The translations under genes and the position numbers were made by a program. The notes under the pieces are model-generated. The model did no database searches and was not told the DNA's origin. It saw only the letters and a list, made by a program, of their open reading frames with translations. This document shows, piece after piece, positions 1 to 10,624 of a stretch of DNA of 64,000 nt. Position 1 is the stretch's first letter. Each line of letters opens with the position of its first letter. Origin of the DNA: Lunularia cruciata (lineage: Eukaryota; Streptophyta; Marchantiopsida; Lunulariales; Lunulariaceae); contig OX419757.1 in assembly GCA_948567375.1 (NCBI GenBank), positions 14,508,001-14,572,000 on the forward strand, in the 5' to 3' direction.

Positions 1-2
1 TG

Positions 3-467
3 ACAATTTCAAATGAGGGTTGAAGGAGTAGATTACCAAGAAGTCATGGTACAAAATCCTTGCATGGTATTTGAAGCCATTGCTTGTGCGTAGAGAATAG
101 CAAGAGCATTCGATGGAGGTGAAGGAGTAGTTCCACCTCAACATTATCGTGCAATATTACCATACATGGGTGAACCAGTACCAATGGAACAAGGCAACCT
201 TTGGTTTCAAGATCAAGGAGCACGACCACTTCAAGAAGAGTGGGGACGGGTAGAAGAACAGAGAGATGGAGTCTCACAAGGAGAAGGAACTCAAGGAGAA
301 AAATTTTGTTGTTACAATTGTGGTTGTATTGGGCACATATCTACCAATTTTCATGCTCGTCTCCTTAGAGGCCCTCGGCCTTCATACATACGATCTTTGA
401 ACAACATGGAGAGACGCACTAAAGAGGAGGAGGTGGAAATCACTTTGGAAAATGAAGATTGCCAGTA
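3..467 (+). pseudogene. Gag C-terminal fragment with degenerate zinc knuckle (E1)
   Basis: The frame is readable from the window edge to the stop at about 467, with one internal stop near 93. It ends in a CCHC-like nucleic-acid binding knuckle, CYNCGCIGHISTNF, in which the fourth ligand cysteine is replaced by phenylalanine. In Ty3/gypsy elements this knuckle packages the RNA. An Arg/Glu-rich tail follows. The protease frame overlaps its end from about 452, as in elements using a frameshift between gag and pol, though decay could also explain the frame change. Confidence 0.7.
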
Positions 468-791
468 AATGTACCTCGTGTCCTTATAAGCTCAATAAGG
501 AAGCAAAAAAGCAAGAGAAGGAAGAAGACAAGTGCACAATGGTCCAAAAGGCAACCTCACAATTGATTGTTGTGAATGGAGTCTTAGAAGGCAATCAAGT
601 GAGAGTATTAATAGATCCAGGAGCAACAAAGAATTTTTTGTCTTGCTCTGTTGCAAGAAAATTAGGAATGGATCTAGAGAGAGATGAGAGCAAAGAAGTA
701 GAGTTACCTAACGGGCAAATAATGAAGATTGAATCATTACCTAGACATGTAATACTCTCTATAGGAGAATATCAAGAAGCAATTGAGTGGT
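452..791 (+). pseudogene. Retroviral-type aspartic protease (E1 pol start)
   Basis: An open stretch with the pepsin-like retroelement protease signature. The active-site motif reads LIDPGATKNF at about 605-634, where the family normally has D-S/T-G-A, so the residue after the catalytic Asp is Pro. The enzyme would mature the gag-pol polyprotein. Reading stops at the junction with the solo LTR at 792. The expected end of the domain, an ILGIPWMEHY-like motif, resumes after that LTR at about 1565-1600, which shows the LTR interrupted it. Confidence 0.75.
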
Positions 792-1528
792 TGTAATACC
801 AAGAGCTAGCCATATGATCTAGATGTGAAATTTGGTTTGGTAACATCTAGAATGATGTTATACATGATGGTCAAAATAGATCAGATAGAAGTATCACCAA
901 AAAAGTACTTCTACTAATAGGGCAGAAACCAAAATAGACTTGAGAACCTTAGAACCAATAGCTAGACATATGATTTAAAGGTGAGAATTGGTTTGGTAAC
1001 ATCTAGAAGGATGTTACACATGATGGACTAAACAGATCAGAAAGAGGTATCACCAAAAGGGGACTTCTACTAATAGAGTAGGAACCAAAATATACCTGAA
1101 ATCTTTGAAGGCAATTTCGGATGCCTAAACAGATGAATTAGGCCTCAAAAATGTGTAGATCCCCCCCCCCCCAACTAAGGAAAGTTTGGCCTTCCCTCCC
1201 TGTACTTTGTCTCGTCAAGAGCTTTCCAATGGTACCTTACGTGATTTTGATATTCTTACAGGAAGATTCCCTAAAAGATTCCCTCCGGTCAAAGCTTGTT
1301 TGACCAACCAGATAGGACCTAGACCAAACATGTCACCCATCCAAGTAAGTAATCCAAGGGTGGAGCTTGCTGACATGTCACCTATATGTGTCCCTAATCC
1401 TATGGTGGAGCTTTCTTGGCGTAGATCCTCTTTGTCTATATAATAAAGAGAAGGTGCTCCGTTGGGGCATCGATTGTTTGAGTGTGCAATCTATGTTTTC
1501 TCTTTTCTCTTGTCCTCGGAGTATTACA
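792..1528 (+). repeat. Solo LTR 1, E1 family, inserted in protease-RT linker
   Basis: It begins TGTAATACC and ends GTATTACA (8-bp terminal inverted repeat), 737 bp. Flanks are gtggt (787-791) and gtggc (1529-1533), a 5-bp target duplication with one mismatch. No internal retroelement sequence accompanies it, so it is a solo LTR left by recombination. It holds two tandem copies of a roughly 156-bp module (from about 797 and 957), a long C run at about 1160 and a TATA-like ctatataataaa at about 1436, probably the LTR promoter. The start resembles the LTR following E1's own polypurine tract at 5788. Confidence 0.88.
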
Positions 1529-2655
1529 GTGGCGAGTGATATAGTTAGCTCATTATGATGCAATCTTAGGCATCCCATGGATGGAGCATTACAACCCTGG
1601 TAGATTGGAGGAAGAAAGTAGTGAAAACCCACCAATGGTCAATCATTTGGGTTAAAGAAAAATCACACAAGCAAGAATTTCCTCTCTATGTCATAGGGAC
1701 AACAACTATCTATAAGACCGATAGATGGTTCATGGGTCTAATAAGAGAAGTCCAAAGTGCACAACTTGATGGACAAATTCTAAAGAAATTGAAGGATGTG
1801 GTAAATGAGTTTCAAGATGTCTTCCGAGATGATCTACCCTCAAGATTACCACCAAAAAGTAGAGTAGCTTATAAAATTGAGACACTCTCGGGGAAGACAC
1901 CTCCTTGTAAGGCACCATATTACCCATCACCTCATGAGTTGGAGGAATGTAAGACTCAAATTGAGAGATATGCTGCAAAAAGGGTTCATCCAACCTAGCG
2001 TATCACCATATGGGGCTCTTGTCTTGTTTGTGAAGAAGGACATTATAATGCGCATGTGTATTGACTATTGGGGTCTCAATCAACAAATAGTGAAAAAAAT
2101 ACCCCTTACCTTGCATAGATGACCTGTTTGATCAACTCAATAGAGCAAGACACTTCACAAAATTAGACTTGCGGAGCAATTACAATCAAATCCAAATTTT
2201 AGAGGAGGATGTGTACAAAACTTCCTTTTGAACCAGGTATGGCCATTTCAAGTAACTTGTGATGCCTTATAGCCTCACCACTGCACTTGCCACTTTCATG
2301 AGTCTAATGAATGACATATTTCATCCATATTTAGATAAGTCTAGTATCATCTTCTTGGCGACATCTAAGTATATAGTAGCACGATGACAGAACACAAAGA
2401 ACATCTACAAGAAACCCTCTAGATTCTAAGACAAAATTGATTGTATGCCAAAATCTCAAAGTGTGAGTTTGTGAAGTTTGAAGTAGACTACTTGGGGCAT
2501 AGAGTAAGCGTAGAGGGTATTCAAGTATTGATAGATAAAATAAAGGTCATTCAAAAATGGAGTGCCCCAGAAGATCAGACTCAACTCAAGAGCCTCTTGG
2601 GGTTGACAAGATTTGTTGATTTTTCAAGGACTTCTCTAAGGTTGCATAGTCTTTA
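1529..2655 (+). pseudogene. Reverse transcriptase (E1)
   Basis: This continues pol after solo LTR 1. Recognisable Ty3/gypsy pieces in order: the protease end near 1565-1610; the pre-RT segment (LKDVVNEFQDVFRDDLPS, about 1780-1845); RT blocks including GFIQPSVSPYGA (about 1982-2020) and a [11 protein letters not shown]-type segment near 2162-2195; and the post-catalytic block KISKCEFVKFEVDYLGHRVS at about 2447-2510. Where the YxDD catalytic box is expected, near 2340-2380, the reading is YLDKSSIIFLAT, so the aspartates are gone. Several stops and frame changes occur. The enzyme would copy the element RNA into DNA. Confidence 0.85.
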
Positions 2656-3164
2656 ATGGCACTACTTGGCAAGGGAGAGAAGCGGATGTGGGAAACCACA
2701 CAAGAGTTAGCCTTTCAAGAATTGAAAGCCGCCTTACTACATGCACCAATCTTGAAGTGGTATGATCCAAAATGTCCAATCAAGTTGGCTACAAATGCAT
2801 CAAGCGTAGCAATAAGAGCAATCCTACAACAAGAATGACATGACGGATGGCATCCAATTGCATATTTCTCTCTAAAGGTGTTACCGGTAGAGTGTAACTA
2901 TCACACCATAGATCAAGAAGAGCTGGCCATAGTCCTTGCAACCAAGCATTGGAAGCACTATTTGGGCAAGAAGGCATTTGTAGTAGAGACAAACGACAAA
3001 CCTTTGGTCTACCTTGAGATGCAGAAAGATCTATCTCAGCGCCAGATTTGGTAGGCAAAGTGGCAATAATGCTTCAACATGACAATCACCTACGTTGAAG
3101 GTAAGAAGTAACTTGCAGATGCATTCACCCGCATGCCGATGGCAAAAAATTTGTGGTAGAGCTT
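2656..3164 (+). pseudogene. RNase H domain (E1)
   Basis: The frame opens near 2656 and reads the RT/RNase H connection, then a Ty3-type RNase H: FQELKAALLHAPIL, LATNASSVAIRAILQQE, then after a stop the block around HPIAYFSLKVLPVECNYHTI and DQEELAIVLATKHWKHYLG (about 2855-2970), and TYVEGKK near 3090. The first catalytic Asp is replaced (ATNAS where families have T-D-A-S). It is interrupted by stops at about 2836, 3052, 3067 and 3109, and ends where the inverted solo LTR at 3170 begins. Confidence 0.83.
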
Positions 3165-3169
3165 AAGAT

Positions 3170-3901
3170 TGTAATACTCCAAGGACAAGAGAAGAGAGAA
3201 AACACAGATTGCACACTCAAACATTTGATGCACCAAAGGAGCACCTTCTCTTTATTATATAGACAAAGAGGATCTCCTCCAAGGAAACTCCACCACAGGA
3301 TTAGGCACACAGATAGGTGACATGTCAGCAAGCTCCACCCTTGGATTACTAACTTGGATGGGTGACATGTCTGGTCTAGGTCCTATATGGTTGGTCAAAC
3401 AAGCTTTGACCAGAGGGAATCTTTTAGGGAATCTTGTAAGAATCTCATAATCACATAAGGTACCGTTGGAAAGCTCTCGATAAGACATAGCGGGGGAGGG
3501 AAGGCCAGCCTTTCCTTTGATGGGAGGGGGGGATCTGCACATTTTTGAGGCCTAATTCATCCGTTTAGGCATCCGAAATTGCCTTCAAAGATTTTAGGCA
3601 TATTTTGGTTCCTACTCTATTAGTAGAAGTCCCCTTTTGGTGATACCTCTTTCTGATCTGTTTAGTCCATCATGTGTAACATCCTTCCAGATGTTACCAA
3701 ACCAATTCTCACCTTTAAATCATATGTCTAGCTATTGGTTCTAAGGTTCTCAAGTCTATTTTGGTTTCTGCCCTATTAGTAGAAGTACTTTTTTGGTGAT
3801 ACTTCTATCTGATCTATTTTGACCATCATGTATAACATCATTCTAGGTGTTACCAAACCAAATTTCACATCTAGATCATATGGCTAGCTCTTGGTATTAC
3901 A
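3170..3901 (-). repeat. Solo LTR 2, E1 family, inverted, perfect 5-bp target duplication
   Basis: This 732-bp segment is the reverse complement of solo LTR 1 along essentially its whole length, with TGTAATAC and TATTACA ends. It is flanked by identical aagat at 3165-3169 and 3902-3906, a perfect target duplication and clear evidence of a transposition-derived insertion. It sits between RNase H and integrase of E1. Because LTRs 1 and 2 are alike but in opposite orientation, they form an inverted pair 1.6 kb apart that could fold back if transcribed together. Confidence 0.93.
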
Positions 3902-3906
3902 AAGAT

Positions 3907-5273
3907 TAACCCTAAATTCTAGCCTAAGATTCTTACTGCTACAAAAATTGATCCACAGATTGTAGGAGCGCAATTATCCAAAGGCATCACTAGCACCCAA
4001 GGACTCACCTTTTGTGATGGAAAATTATGGATTCCAAATGTCCTGGAATTACACACCACCATTCTAGCGGAATGTCATGATTTAGCCATTGTAGGTCATT
4101 TTGGAATGAATTAGACCTTGGACGCAGTCTAGCGCCATTATGATTGGCCCAAGATGAGCATCAATGTTATGGACTATGAGCACATCTGCCTACTTTATCA
4201 AATAAACAAAGCTTCTAATCAAGCTTTTGCAAGGCTCCTTCAACCTCTCTCCACTCCTACACAATGTTGGGAACAAGTGAGTATGGATCTCATTTGTGAA
4301 TTACCCAAGACCACCTAAGGTTTGACTCCATCATGGTCTTTGTGGATCAGCTTAGTAAAATGATTCATGTAAGCCTTACCACCAAGGCTGTGACCGCTCC
4401 ACAACTAGCTCAAATATACTTAGATGCAAATCTTCTCTCACCATGGCTTGTCTTGAGTACTCATCATCAATAGAGGCACTTTGTACAAGACCAAGACTGA
4501 GAAGAGAAATAGGAGAATGGAAGCTCATATTGGGACATTGGAATGAGGGAAAACTCCAAATGCCTAGCATGAGCTTTGGGCTTGGTATTTATAGGTAGAA
4601 TACAAAGCCTTTGAGAAGCTTCTCAAGAAGCTTCCTTGAGCCGCTTTCTTAGAGTGCAAGCCAAGTTAACCAAGAAGCTTCTCAAGAAACTCCCTTCTAG
4701 AAGCCACCTACTTGGCATGCAAGCTAAACTAGTTGGAAGCTTCTAGAAGCTACTTACTTGAGGTGCAAGCTAACTTAGCCAAGAATCTTCCTAGATACTT
4801 CTAGAATATTCTTGGCTAATTTGTCTTATTTGCTACTTCATTAGCCCTACTAACTTCGTCGCTAAACTCCATATTGTTTACACACTCAATTCACCAATTT
4901 GCTTTGGCAATCACTCTTTGGTTTCTTCAAAACCAAGTTGGCCATGTCCACAACTTATAACTCACAAACACATGGACAAACAAAGTGGGCTAACCAAACT
5001 ATTGAAGATATGTTGCATAGTTTCACCTTATAGGAGCAAGAGAGGTGGGACACCCAACTCCCATTGGTGGAAATTACTTACAACAATTTGGTGAATGCAT
5101 CCACCCGTGTCACTCCATTCTTCCTCATGTATGGTGAGCATCTCTTTACACCTTCTAGCTTGATGAAGATCCGTCTAGTGGTTACCAAGGTCTACGTAGT
5201 CAACACATTTGTTTCTAGAATCCAACAAGGTGTGGAGAGCGCCAAGCACAAATTGCAAATTACACAAAATTGA
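3907..5273 (+). pseudogene. Integrase (E1), split by a solo LTR
   Basis: After solo LTR 2 the frame reads the integrase zinc-binding region (AECHDLAIVGHFGMN at about 4068-4110, with the HxxxxxxxH spacing of HHCC integrases), then the catalytic core start (WEQVSMDLICELPKT, about 4269-4313). It is interrupted near 4482 by an inverted solo LTR and resumes at about 4884 with TQFTNLLWQSLFGFFKTKLA, then HGQTKWANQTIEDML, and runs to about 5270. This is the enzyme that would insert the cDNA. Stops are scattered through it. Confidence 0.85.
4482..4882 (-). repeat. Solo LTR 3, E2-like family, inverted, inside integrase
   Basis: A 401-bp insertion starting TGTACAAG and ending TTGTTTACA, flanked by cactt (4477-4481) and cactc (4883-4887). 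On the minus strand its start, its CTATAAATACCAAG promoter-like stretch and the CATGCTAG that follows resemble the LTR of element E2 at 52391. It is rich in aagcttct-type short repeats. Removing it restores the integrase reading across the junction, so it inserted after E1. Confidence 0.8.
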
Positions 5274-5489
5274 CAAAAGCATTTTGTTGATGCACACTAT
5301 AGGCACATGGAGTTCAATGTTGGGGATCAAGTGTGGTTTTCTACAATCAACCTCACATTAGATGGCTCTCTGTAAGGTCAGACCTCATTTTAAGGGCCTT
5401 TTTTGGGCCTTTTTCTATTCTTCATTGAGTTGTTGTTGTGGCCTATCACCTCAAGCTACCACCACACATGAAGATCCATCCAGTGTTCC

Positions 5490-5774
5490 ATGTTTTCCTA
5501 TTATGCAGATATGTTCTCTGATTGGACCACTTTCATTCCACACAAGACATTTGACCTTGTCCGATACGCATTGATGGCACGGAGGAAATATGAAGTTGGA
5601 GAGTATCCTCCAAAAACACATCTGTTGTACTCGCCATCCGCGGGTGGACTATCTAGTATAGTGGAAGGTTACCCCCTCTATGAGGCAACATGGGAGCCTA
5701 CTGCCAATTTGACACATGAATCGGTGTTGGTGCAAGCATTTGAGCAACAGTTGCACAAGGACATTGTGTCTTAA
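5490..5774 (+). pseudogene. Integrase C-terminal chromodomain (E1)
   Basis: The last open stretch of pol. Its second half reads YEVGEYPPKTHLL, then GYPLYEATWEPTANLTHES and LVQAFEQQ, matching the chromodomain core (aromatic and W-E-P residues) that ends plant chromovirus integrases. In that group the domain steers insertion toward chromatin with particular histone marks. The stop at 5772-5774 is directly followed by the polypurine tract, as expected for the natural pol end. Confidence 0.85.
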
Positions 5775-5787
5775 AAGGAGGAAGGTT
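5774..5787 (+). other. Polypurine tract of E1
   Basis: A purine-rich run (aaaaggaggaaggtt) immediately before the TGTAATAAC start of the 3' LTR at 5788. This is the primer for plus-strand DNA synthesis in LTR retrotransposons, and its position fixes the LTR boundary. Confidence 0.8.
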
Positions 5788-6261
5788 TGTAATAACAAAA
5801 GCTAACCATATGATCTAGATGTGAAATTTGGTTTGGTAACATCTGGAATGATGTTATACATGATGGGTAAAATAGATTAGATAGAAGTATCACCAAAAGA
5901 GTACTTCTACTAAGAGTGAAAAAATCAAAATAGACTTGAAAACCTTAGAACCAATAGTTAGACCTATGATTTAAAGATGAGAATTGGTTTGGTAATATCT
6001 AGAAAGATCTTACACATGATGAACTAAATAGATCATAAAGAGGTATCCCCAAAAGGAGACTTCTACTAATAAAGTAGGAACCAAAATATGTTTGAAATCT
6101 TTGAAGGCAATTTTAGAGGCCTTAACGGATGAATTAGGCCTCTTGAAAGGTACACCTTGTCAAGAGCTTTCCAATGGTACCTCACTCATGTGATTATAAG
6201 ATTCCTATAGGAAGATTCCCTAAAAGATTCTTTTCTATCCTTGCAACATTACACTTTCATT
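5788..6261 (+). repeat. Truncated 3' LTR of E1
   Basis: It begins TGTAATAAC right after the polypurine tract and aligns with solo LTRs 1 and 2 through both 156-bp modules to about 6235 (ctaaaagattc). After that the sequence departs from the LTR and lacks the TATA-like region. The LTR is therefore truncated and joined to an inverted LTR piece. Confidence 0.8.
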
Positions 6262-6408
6262 GTATTTTTGGCCTCTACCATATTATTAGAAGTACTCTTT
6301 TGGTGACACTTCTATATGATCAACTTAGACCATTGTGTTTAACATCACTAAGGATATTACCAAGCCAATTTCCACCTCTAGATAATTTGCCTAGCTAATT
6401 TTATTACA
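6262..6408 (-). repeat. Inverted LTR head fused to the 3' LTR
   Basis: About 147 bp reading as the reverse complement of the first 150 bp of the same LTR family, ending in TTATTACA. Together with 5788-5940 it forms a large imperfect inverted repeat. It may be a broken second insertion in the opposite orientation or a rearrangement. Confidence 0.75.
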
Positions 6409-7059
6409 ACTAAGGAGAATGGGTTTGTGGATCTTTTTTGAGATTCCTTTGAGTAAACACCATGTTTGTTATCAAATATGGATAGGGTCCAAAGACAAAG
6501 GCTAAACAACTCCAAATGCATTAAGAATTACAAAGCTTGTGAGAATGGAAAAAGCTTGCTAGGACTTGGAAATTTTGAGTTCACTCAAATCTGAGAATGA
6601 AATCTCTTATGAAAGGTGAAATTGATTAGTAGGAGTTGGTTTTAAAATCAAATTCTCCAATCATTCTTTAATGATTGAGTAGTTGGTGTGCACTTCCTCT
6701 CCACATGGAAAGTTCTTGGTGGATAAGAAGTACTCTCTCTCTACACATGTTAAGCCTCAATGAGTAGTCTTTCTATGCACATGCAAAACATGCCCCTGAA
6801 TGGTCCTTCTCATAAATGCAAAGCCTTTTCTAAATGTAAATGTTATCCCTTGAATGTAAATAATCTTTGGTGGCAATTCTTTATCTAGGTGATGGTGCAT
6901 GAAATTGTGTATGGTATTTGGGTATGAAGGTACTTGGGCTTGAGTTCCTTGTTTCTACCTACTCTTTGGGTTTAAATTCTTTGGCATCCTTTCCTCTAAT
7001 CCATTTAGCTTTGTCCTTCTGCCATTTGTACTTTACATAAATAAGTCTCCCGACTCAAG
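6409..7059. other. Unassigned intergenic sequence
   Basis: No coding frame, RNA gene or clear repeat recognised. Base composition resembles the flanking repeats. Confidence 0.5.
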
Positions 7060-8924
7060 AGTTTGGGAGAGTGTGGAGATGGGAGAGAAGAAGGAGAGAT
7101 GTGAGAGGAAAGATATAAATTTTTTGAGGGCTCTCTAGCATAGAGCACTTGAGTGAATAGTCAATTTGTTTTTTTTTTAATTTGGGTTCCATTGGTACCA
7201 AGATGGAAGACTATGGAGAATTGAGTAGAAAGTTATGAGGACTTTTATTTTTTGTACGGTTTAGAGAGTGATTATTACATATTGAGAGTACTAGGTTAGG
7301 TATTATTAGTTGTAATATTTTGGTATTCATGCTATAGTTCCATGGGAACTTAGTTTTAAAATTACTAGAGTTTATAATTTTTAGGGTTTGAAAAGATAAT
7401 ATTTACTCATGGTAGTTGGAATATGAAGGGTTGTGATTTTGAAGATATGGGATGAGACGAAGAGGAGAATCATGTGTTATTATCATTATTCTTGTGCTAG
7501 CTATGGCTACACTTTCCCATGAGTTATGTGCCGCCTAGAGCGGCTTGGGATACACCATGCTCGATCTATCACCAGTGTTTTATCTTGCAAGGGATAAGAT
7601 CCATGTGGGAAGGATGCACAAGGACTATGATTGGACCACTTGGGATGCTCATGTGAGGCAAGTAACCACATTGATGGCAATGATACTCAAGATTATGCAC
7701 ACTTCCTCTATCCCTTTTTTGACCATTCTAAAGATTTTGATAAAGTCATGGGAGTTGTTAGTTTCTCATGCAAGTTGCATGAGAAGTTATCTGAGACTAG
7801 TTTTCCATGTCCACATCTATTCTGTAGGCTAACCCGTACACTCCATGATGAGGCTAAATAGGCTTTTTTCCTACCACTCGATTGGTTGGAATGTGAATCC
7901 CTTAGACAAGTTAGCATGGTTCTTATTCCTCTTACTCCCTTGATGGTGTCTTCATTATGCTAGAGGAGTACATGTGGGGCATAGAGAGATGGATGCTAGA
8001 TTTTGTCAATTTCAAGTGGAGGATTTAGTGGCCCTACATGAAGGAGTCTGTTAAGACTACACATTTTAGGAGATAAGTTTTTCCACAAGATACCATAAAG
8101 TTGACTTGGTGTAGAACATTGGGTTAAGCGGGAGATTTGAGTAGAGCAACGTGAGTGCTACACTCTTTGTATATGGCTATTCCTACTAATGAGGCTATCT
8201 TTTCCCTAAACTCACTATATCCTATGGCTGGAGAGAGATTACCATTAGAGATCTTAGATTATCAGCTTGAGCAACCTTTATGTCTTGATAGGTTACTTTT
8301 TGCACAAGCATTGTGCATTGCTCCTTGCCTTTCCTTTGGAGGCTTGGAGGTATATGAGCATCTTAGAAATTGCTTTTAGGTAGATCCTTCTAGTGGTTTT
8401 GCCAACTTGTTTTGGGTAGCTATAGCAATAGTGAGAGGAGACATTTCTATGTTTGTAAGTTAGGTGTTAGTTGACTTCTTATGATAGAGAAGGACACAAA
8501 GGGCATTAGGCTAATTGCTATTTGAGAGATCTTTTTGTGTTTGGTCAGCTGCACCATTGCTCTTCAACATCATTCTCATTTTTGATATCACTTCAACCCA
8601 CATTAGTTTGGAGCAACTATACCTAGAGGATGTGTTGCTATATCTATAGGCATGAGGGCACTCCTAACATCCACTGGGTGTAGGTAGTACTTCAAGTGGA
8701 TACTAAGAATGATTTTAATAGCGTCTCGTGAGCATCCATCTGTAGAGAGCTTAGGGAGGCTGGTAGATCCTTGGTGAGTCATTTCATTTGTGCGGTCTTT
8801 TTATGGCTCTCTTGCTTGCCTTTACTACTAGCACGGTTGTTCACAAGAGAGAGTCACCATCTTGGAGTCAATTGTTAGTACATATCAAGGAGATCCCTTA
8901 AAGGGACCCTTATTTGTCATGGCT

Positions 8925-9625
8925 CACTTTAGACATCTCTTGTCTACTACTTTGGCCATGCTAAGTTGTGTATTTCCCTTCTTGGCAAATGATACACACA
9001 TCATGGGCTCTATAGATCAGATTAGGTAGGCCTTTGACCATTTGACTTCTGTGCTACATCTAGTAGGCTTGAGAGTCAAGGTGTCAAAGTGCATGCCATA
9101 GTCCCCTTTAGGTATCCCTCATTACCTTGAGCTTCTAAAGGGGTGTATCACATCTACATACGGAATATGTGTTCTTGGAGTGCTAGTATGATATGAGGAT
9201 TTTGTCACACGCTTCTTAGACACTACTCTTGTAGAGGATATTCTCTATGTGGATGACCTTCCTTTACTAGGAGATCTGCATGTGGCATTTGGTATACTCT
9301 TCTCTAGTATTGCTTGTTGATCAACTTACCTCCTCCATACAATTCCTCCCTCCTTGACCTTCCTATCATGTTTGAGAACCTTTGATAGGAGGATTATAGG
9401 AGTCTTTGGTCATATTATTGGACCAAGGACATTTGAGTATGTGACTATAGATTTGGCACATAGACAAACATCTCTACCAATCTCATGTGGAGGGGTTGGC
9501 TTGTTATTTATGGATGAGATGACACCTATAGCATTTTTGGGTAGTTGGGCTCTCTTGGCACCCCTACTTTCCTCTCATTTTGTGGTTGTTGTTGATAGGC
9601 CAATTTTGGAGATTTATATGATATA
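8925..9625 (+). pseudogene. Non-LTR-type reverse transcriptase remnant (copy A)
   Basis: Read with frame changes, this shows FPFLANDTHIMG at about 8974-9008, matching the FADDxHI(I/M)G catalytic box of LINE-type RTs with one Asp changed to Asn. AFDHLTSVLHLVGLRVKVSK follows at 9030-9090, the VGL-x-VxxSK primer-grip region. A later piece near 9354-9626 reads LPISCGGVGLLF then AFLGSWALLAPLL, typical of the thumb region of RT genes carrying LP...GGLGL and A-FLGSWA. It would be the polymerase of the element. Confidence 0.72.
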
Positions 9626-10059
9626 GGTGGAAGAAATATCCTTTTCTCTCTAGATGTTATTGCAATAGATGAGAGACAATCTATCCTCATGGGCACACAA
9701 GGACCTTCCATCTTTTGCTTCACTATTGTTAGATTGGACTAGAGATTTGTAGTCTACCTTGATGGAGCAACAATCTCAACATATGCTACATTCTCTCTTA
9801 ATTGACTTGTCCATTCCTTGAGCTACTATAGCACATCTTTGCTCTTGCTCTAACAAGGATGTAAGCTCTTAGATCCTAGCTCAACTGTGCATTCCAACAT
9901 TCCAACTTGCACAAGCTACTTTCTTTGCAACAATGAGGTTTTGCCTAGGTTTGGTCCACCCATTTGCATCTTCATTACTCGCTTGTGAGTATGGTTCTCC
10001 ACTAGATGCAACTATCATCCACATGACACGGTATCTTTTGGGAGGACAAAGGATAGCTA

Positions 10060-10480
10060 CCCATGATGCTATCAGGACAGAGTGTTTGCTATGGCACGAG
10101 AGAGTAGATACTTGGCTTGGAGGGAGCGTTCATATGCTTAGTAGACAACACGTGTCAGGACAAACTTGTACTTGGTCCAAGATGATCAAGTGACAATAGT
10201 AGATGTATTGGTGACACACCCTATGCATGATATAGTTTTGAAGGGAGTCATTACCCATAGATGGGTGGTGAGTGCAACAATAGCTCACAAGGTCTCCAAG
10301 TATAGAGGGATCTAGCAAGTTCACTTCTTTGTTCTCCTAACCTAAGAGTTATATAGAGCAATGAACGCACATTCAACACATTTGTTAGGGAGTGCACAAG
10401 AGCTTATCATGTTAGGCACCAAGGAGTACCACTCTCACTCTCATACTCTGAAGCATATTTTAGACAGCATGTGTCTATTG
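10060..10480 (+). pseudogene. C-terminal restriction-endonuclease-like domain remnant (copy A)
   Basis: Broken frames read DAIRTECLLWHERVDTW (about 10063-10115), VDVLVTHP (about 10200-10225), AHKVSKYRGI (about 10282-10312) and ELYRAMN (about 10348-10370). Copies B and C repeat this order (DVVVTNP, HKVSKYR, FVPLALELYGAMD). The D-V-x-V-T-x-P then K-x-x-KYR spacing, followed by PLALE-x-YGA, resembles PD-(D/E)xK nuclease-like tails found after RTs in several eukaryotic retroelements. Nuclease function is inferred from pattern only. Confidence 0.5.
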
Positions 10481-10624
10481 CTCTACAAAGGGTAGTGGTT
10501 GGTGCAATCCATAGGAGAGCAAGCACATTGGGTGATCCTTCTTTGGATGTTCTTATGGTTTGTAGACTTTACAACTTGCATAACTCAAATATCTTAGTGC
10601 AATATGGCAGATTTCTCATATTGA

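Larger units (their letters stand above)
1..6408 (+). mobile_element. Ty3/gypsy chromovirus relic E1, 5' end outside window
   Basis: A decayed LTR retrotransposon read left to right: gag tail with zinc knuckle, aspartic protease, reverse transcriptase, RNase H, integrase, chromodomain, polypurine tract and 3' LTR, the standard Ty3/gypsy chromovirus order. Every domain contains stops or frameshifts, so it is not autonomous. The body is interrupted by three solo LTRs at 792-1528, 3170-3901 and 4482-4882; removing each rejoins the flanking pol reading. The 5' LTR and primer binding site would lie left of position 1. The family call is firm because of domain order and the C-terminal chromodomain; the exact clade is not determined. 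Confidence 0.9.
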
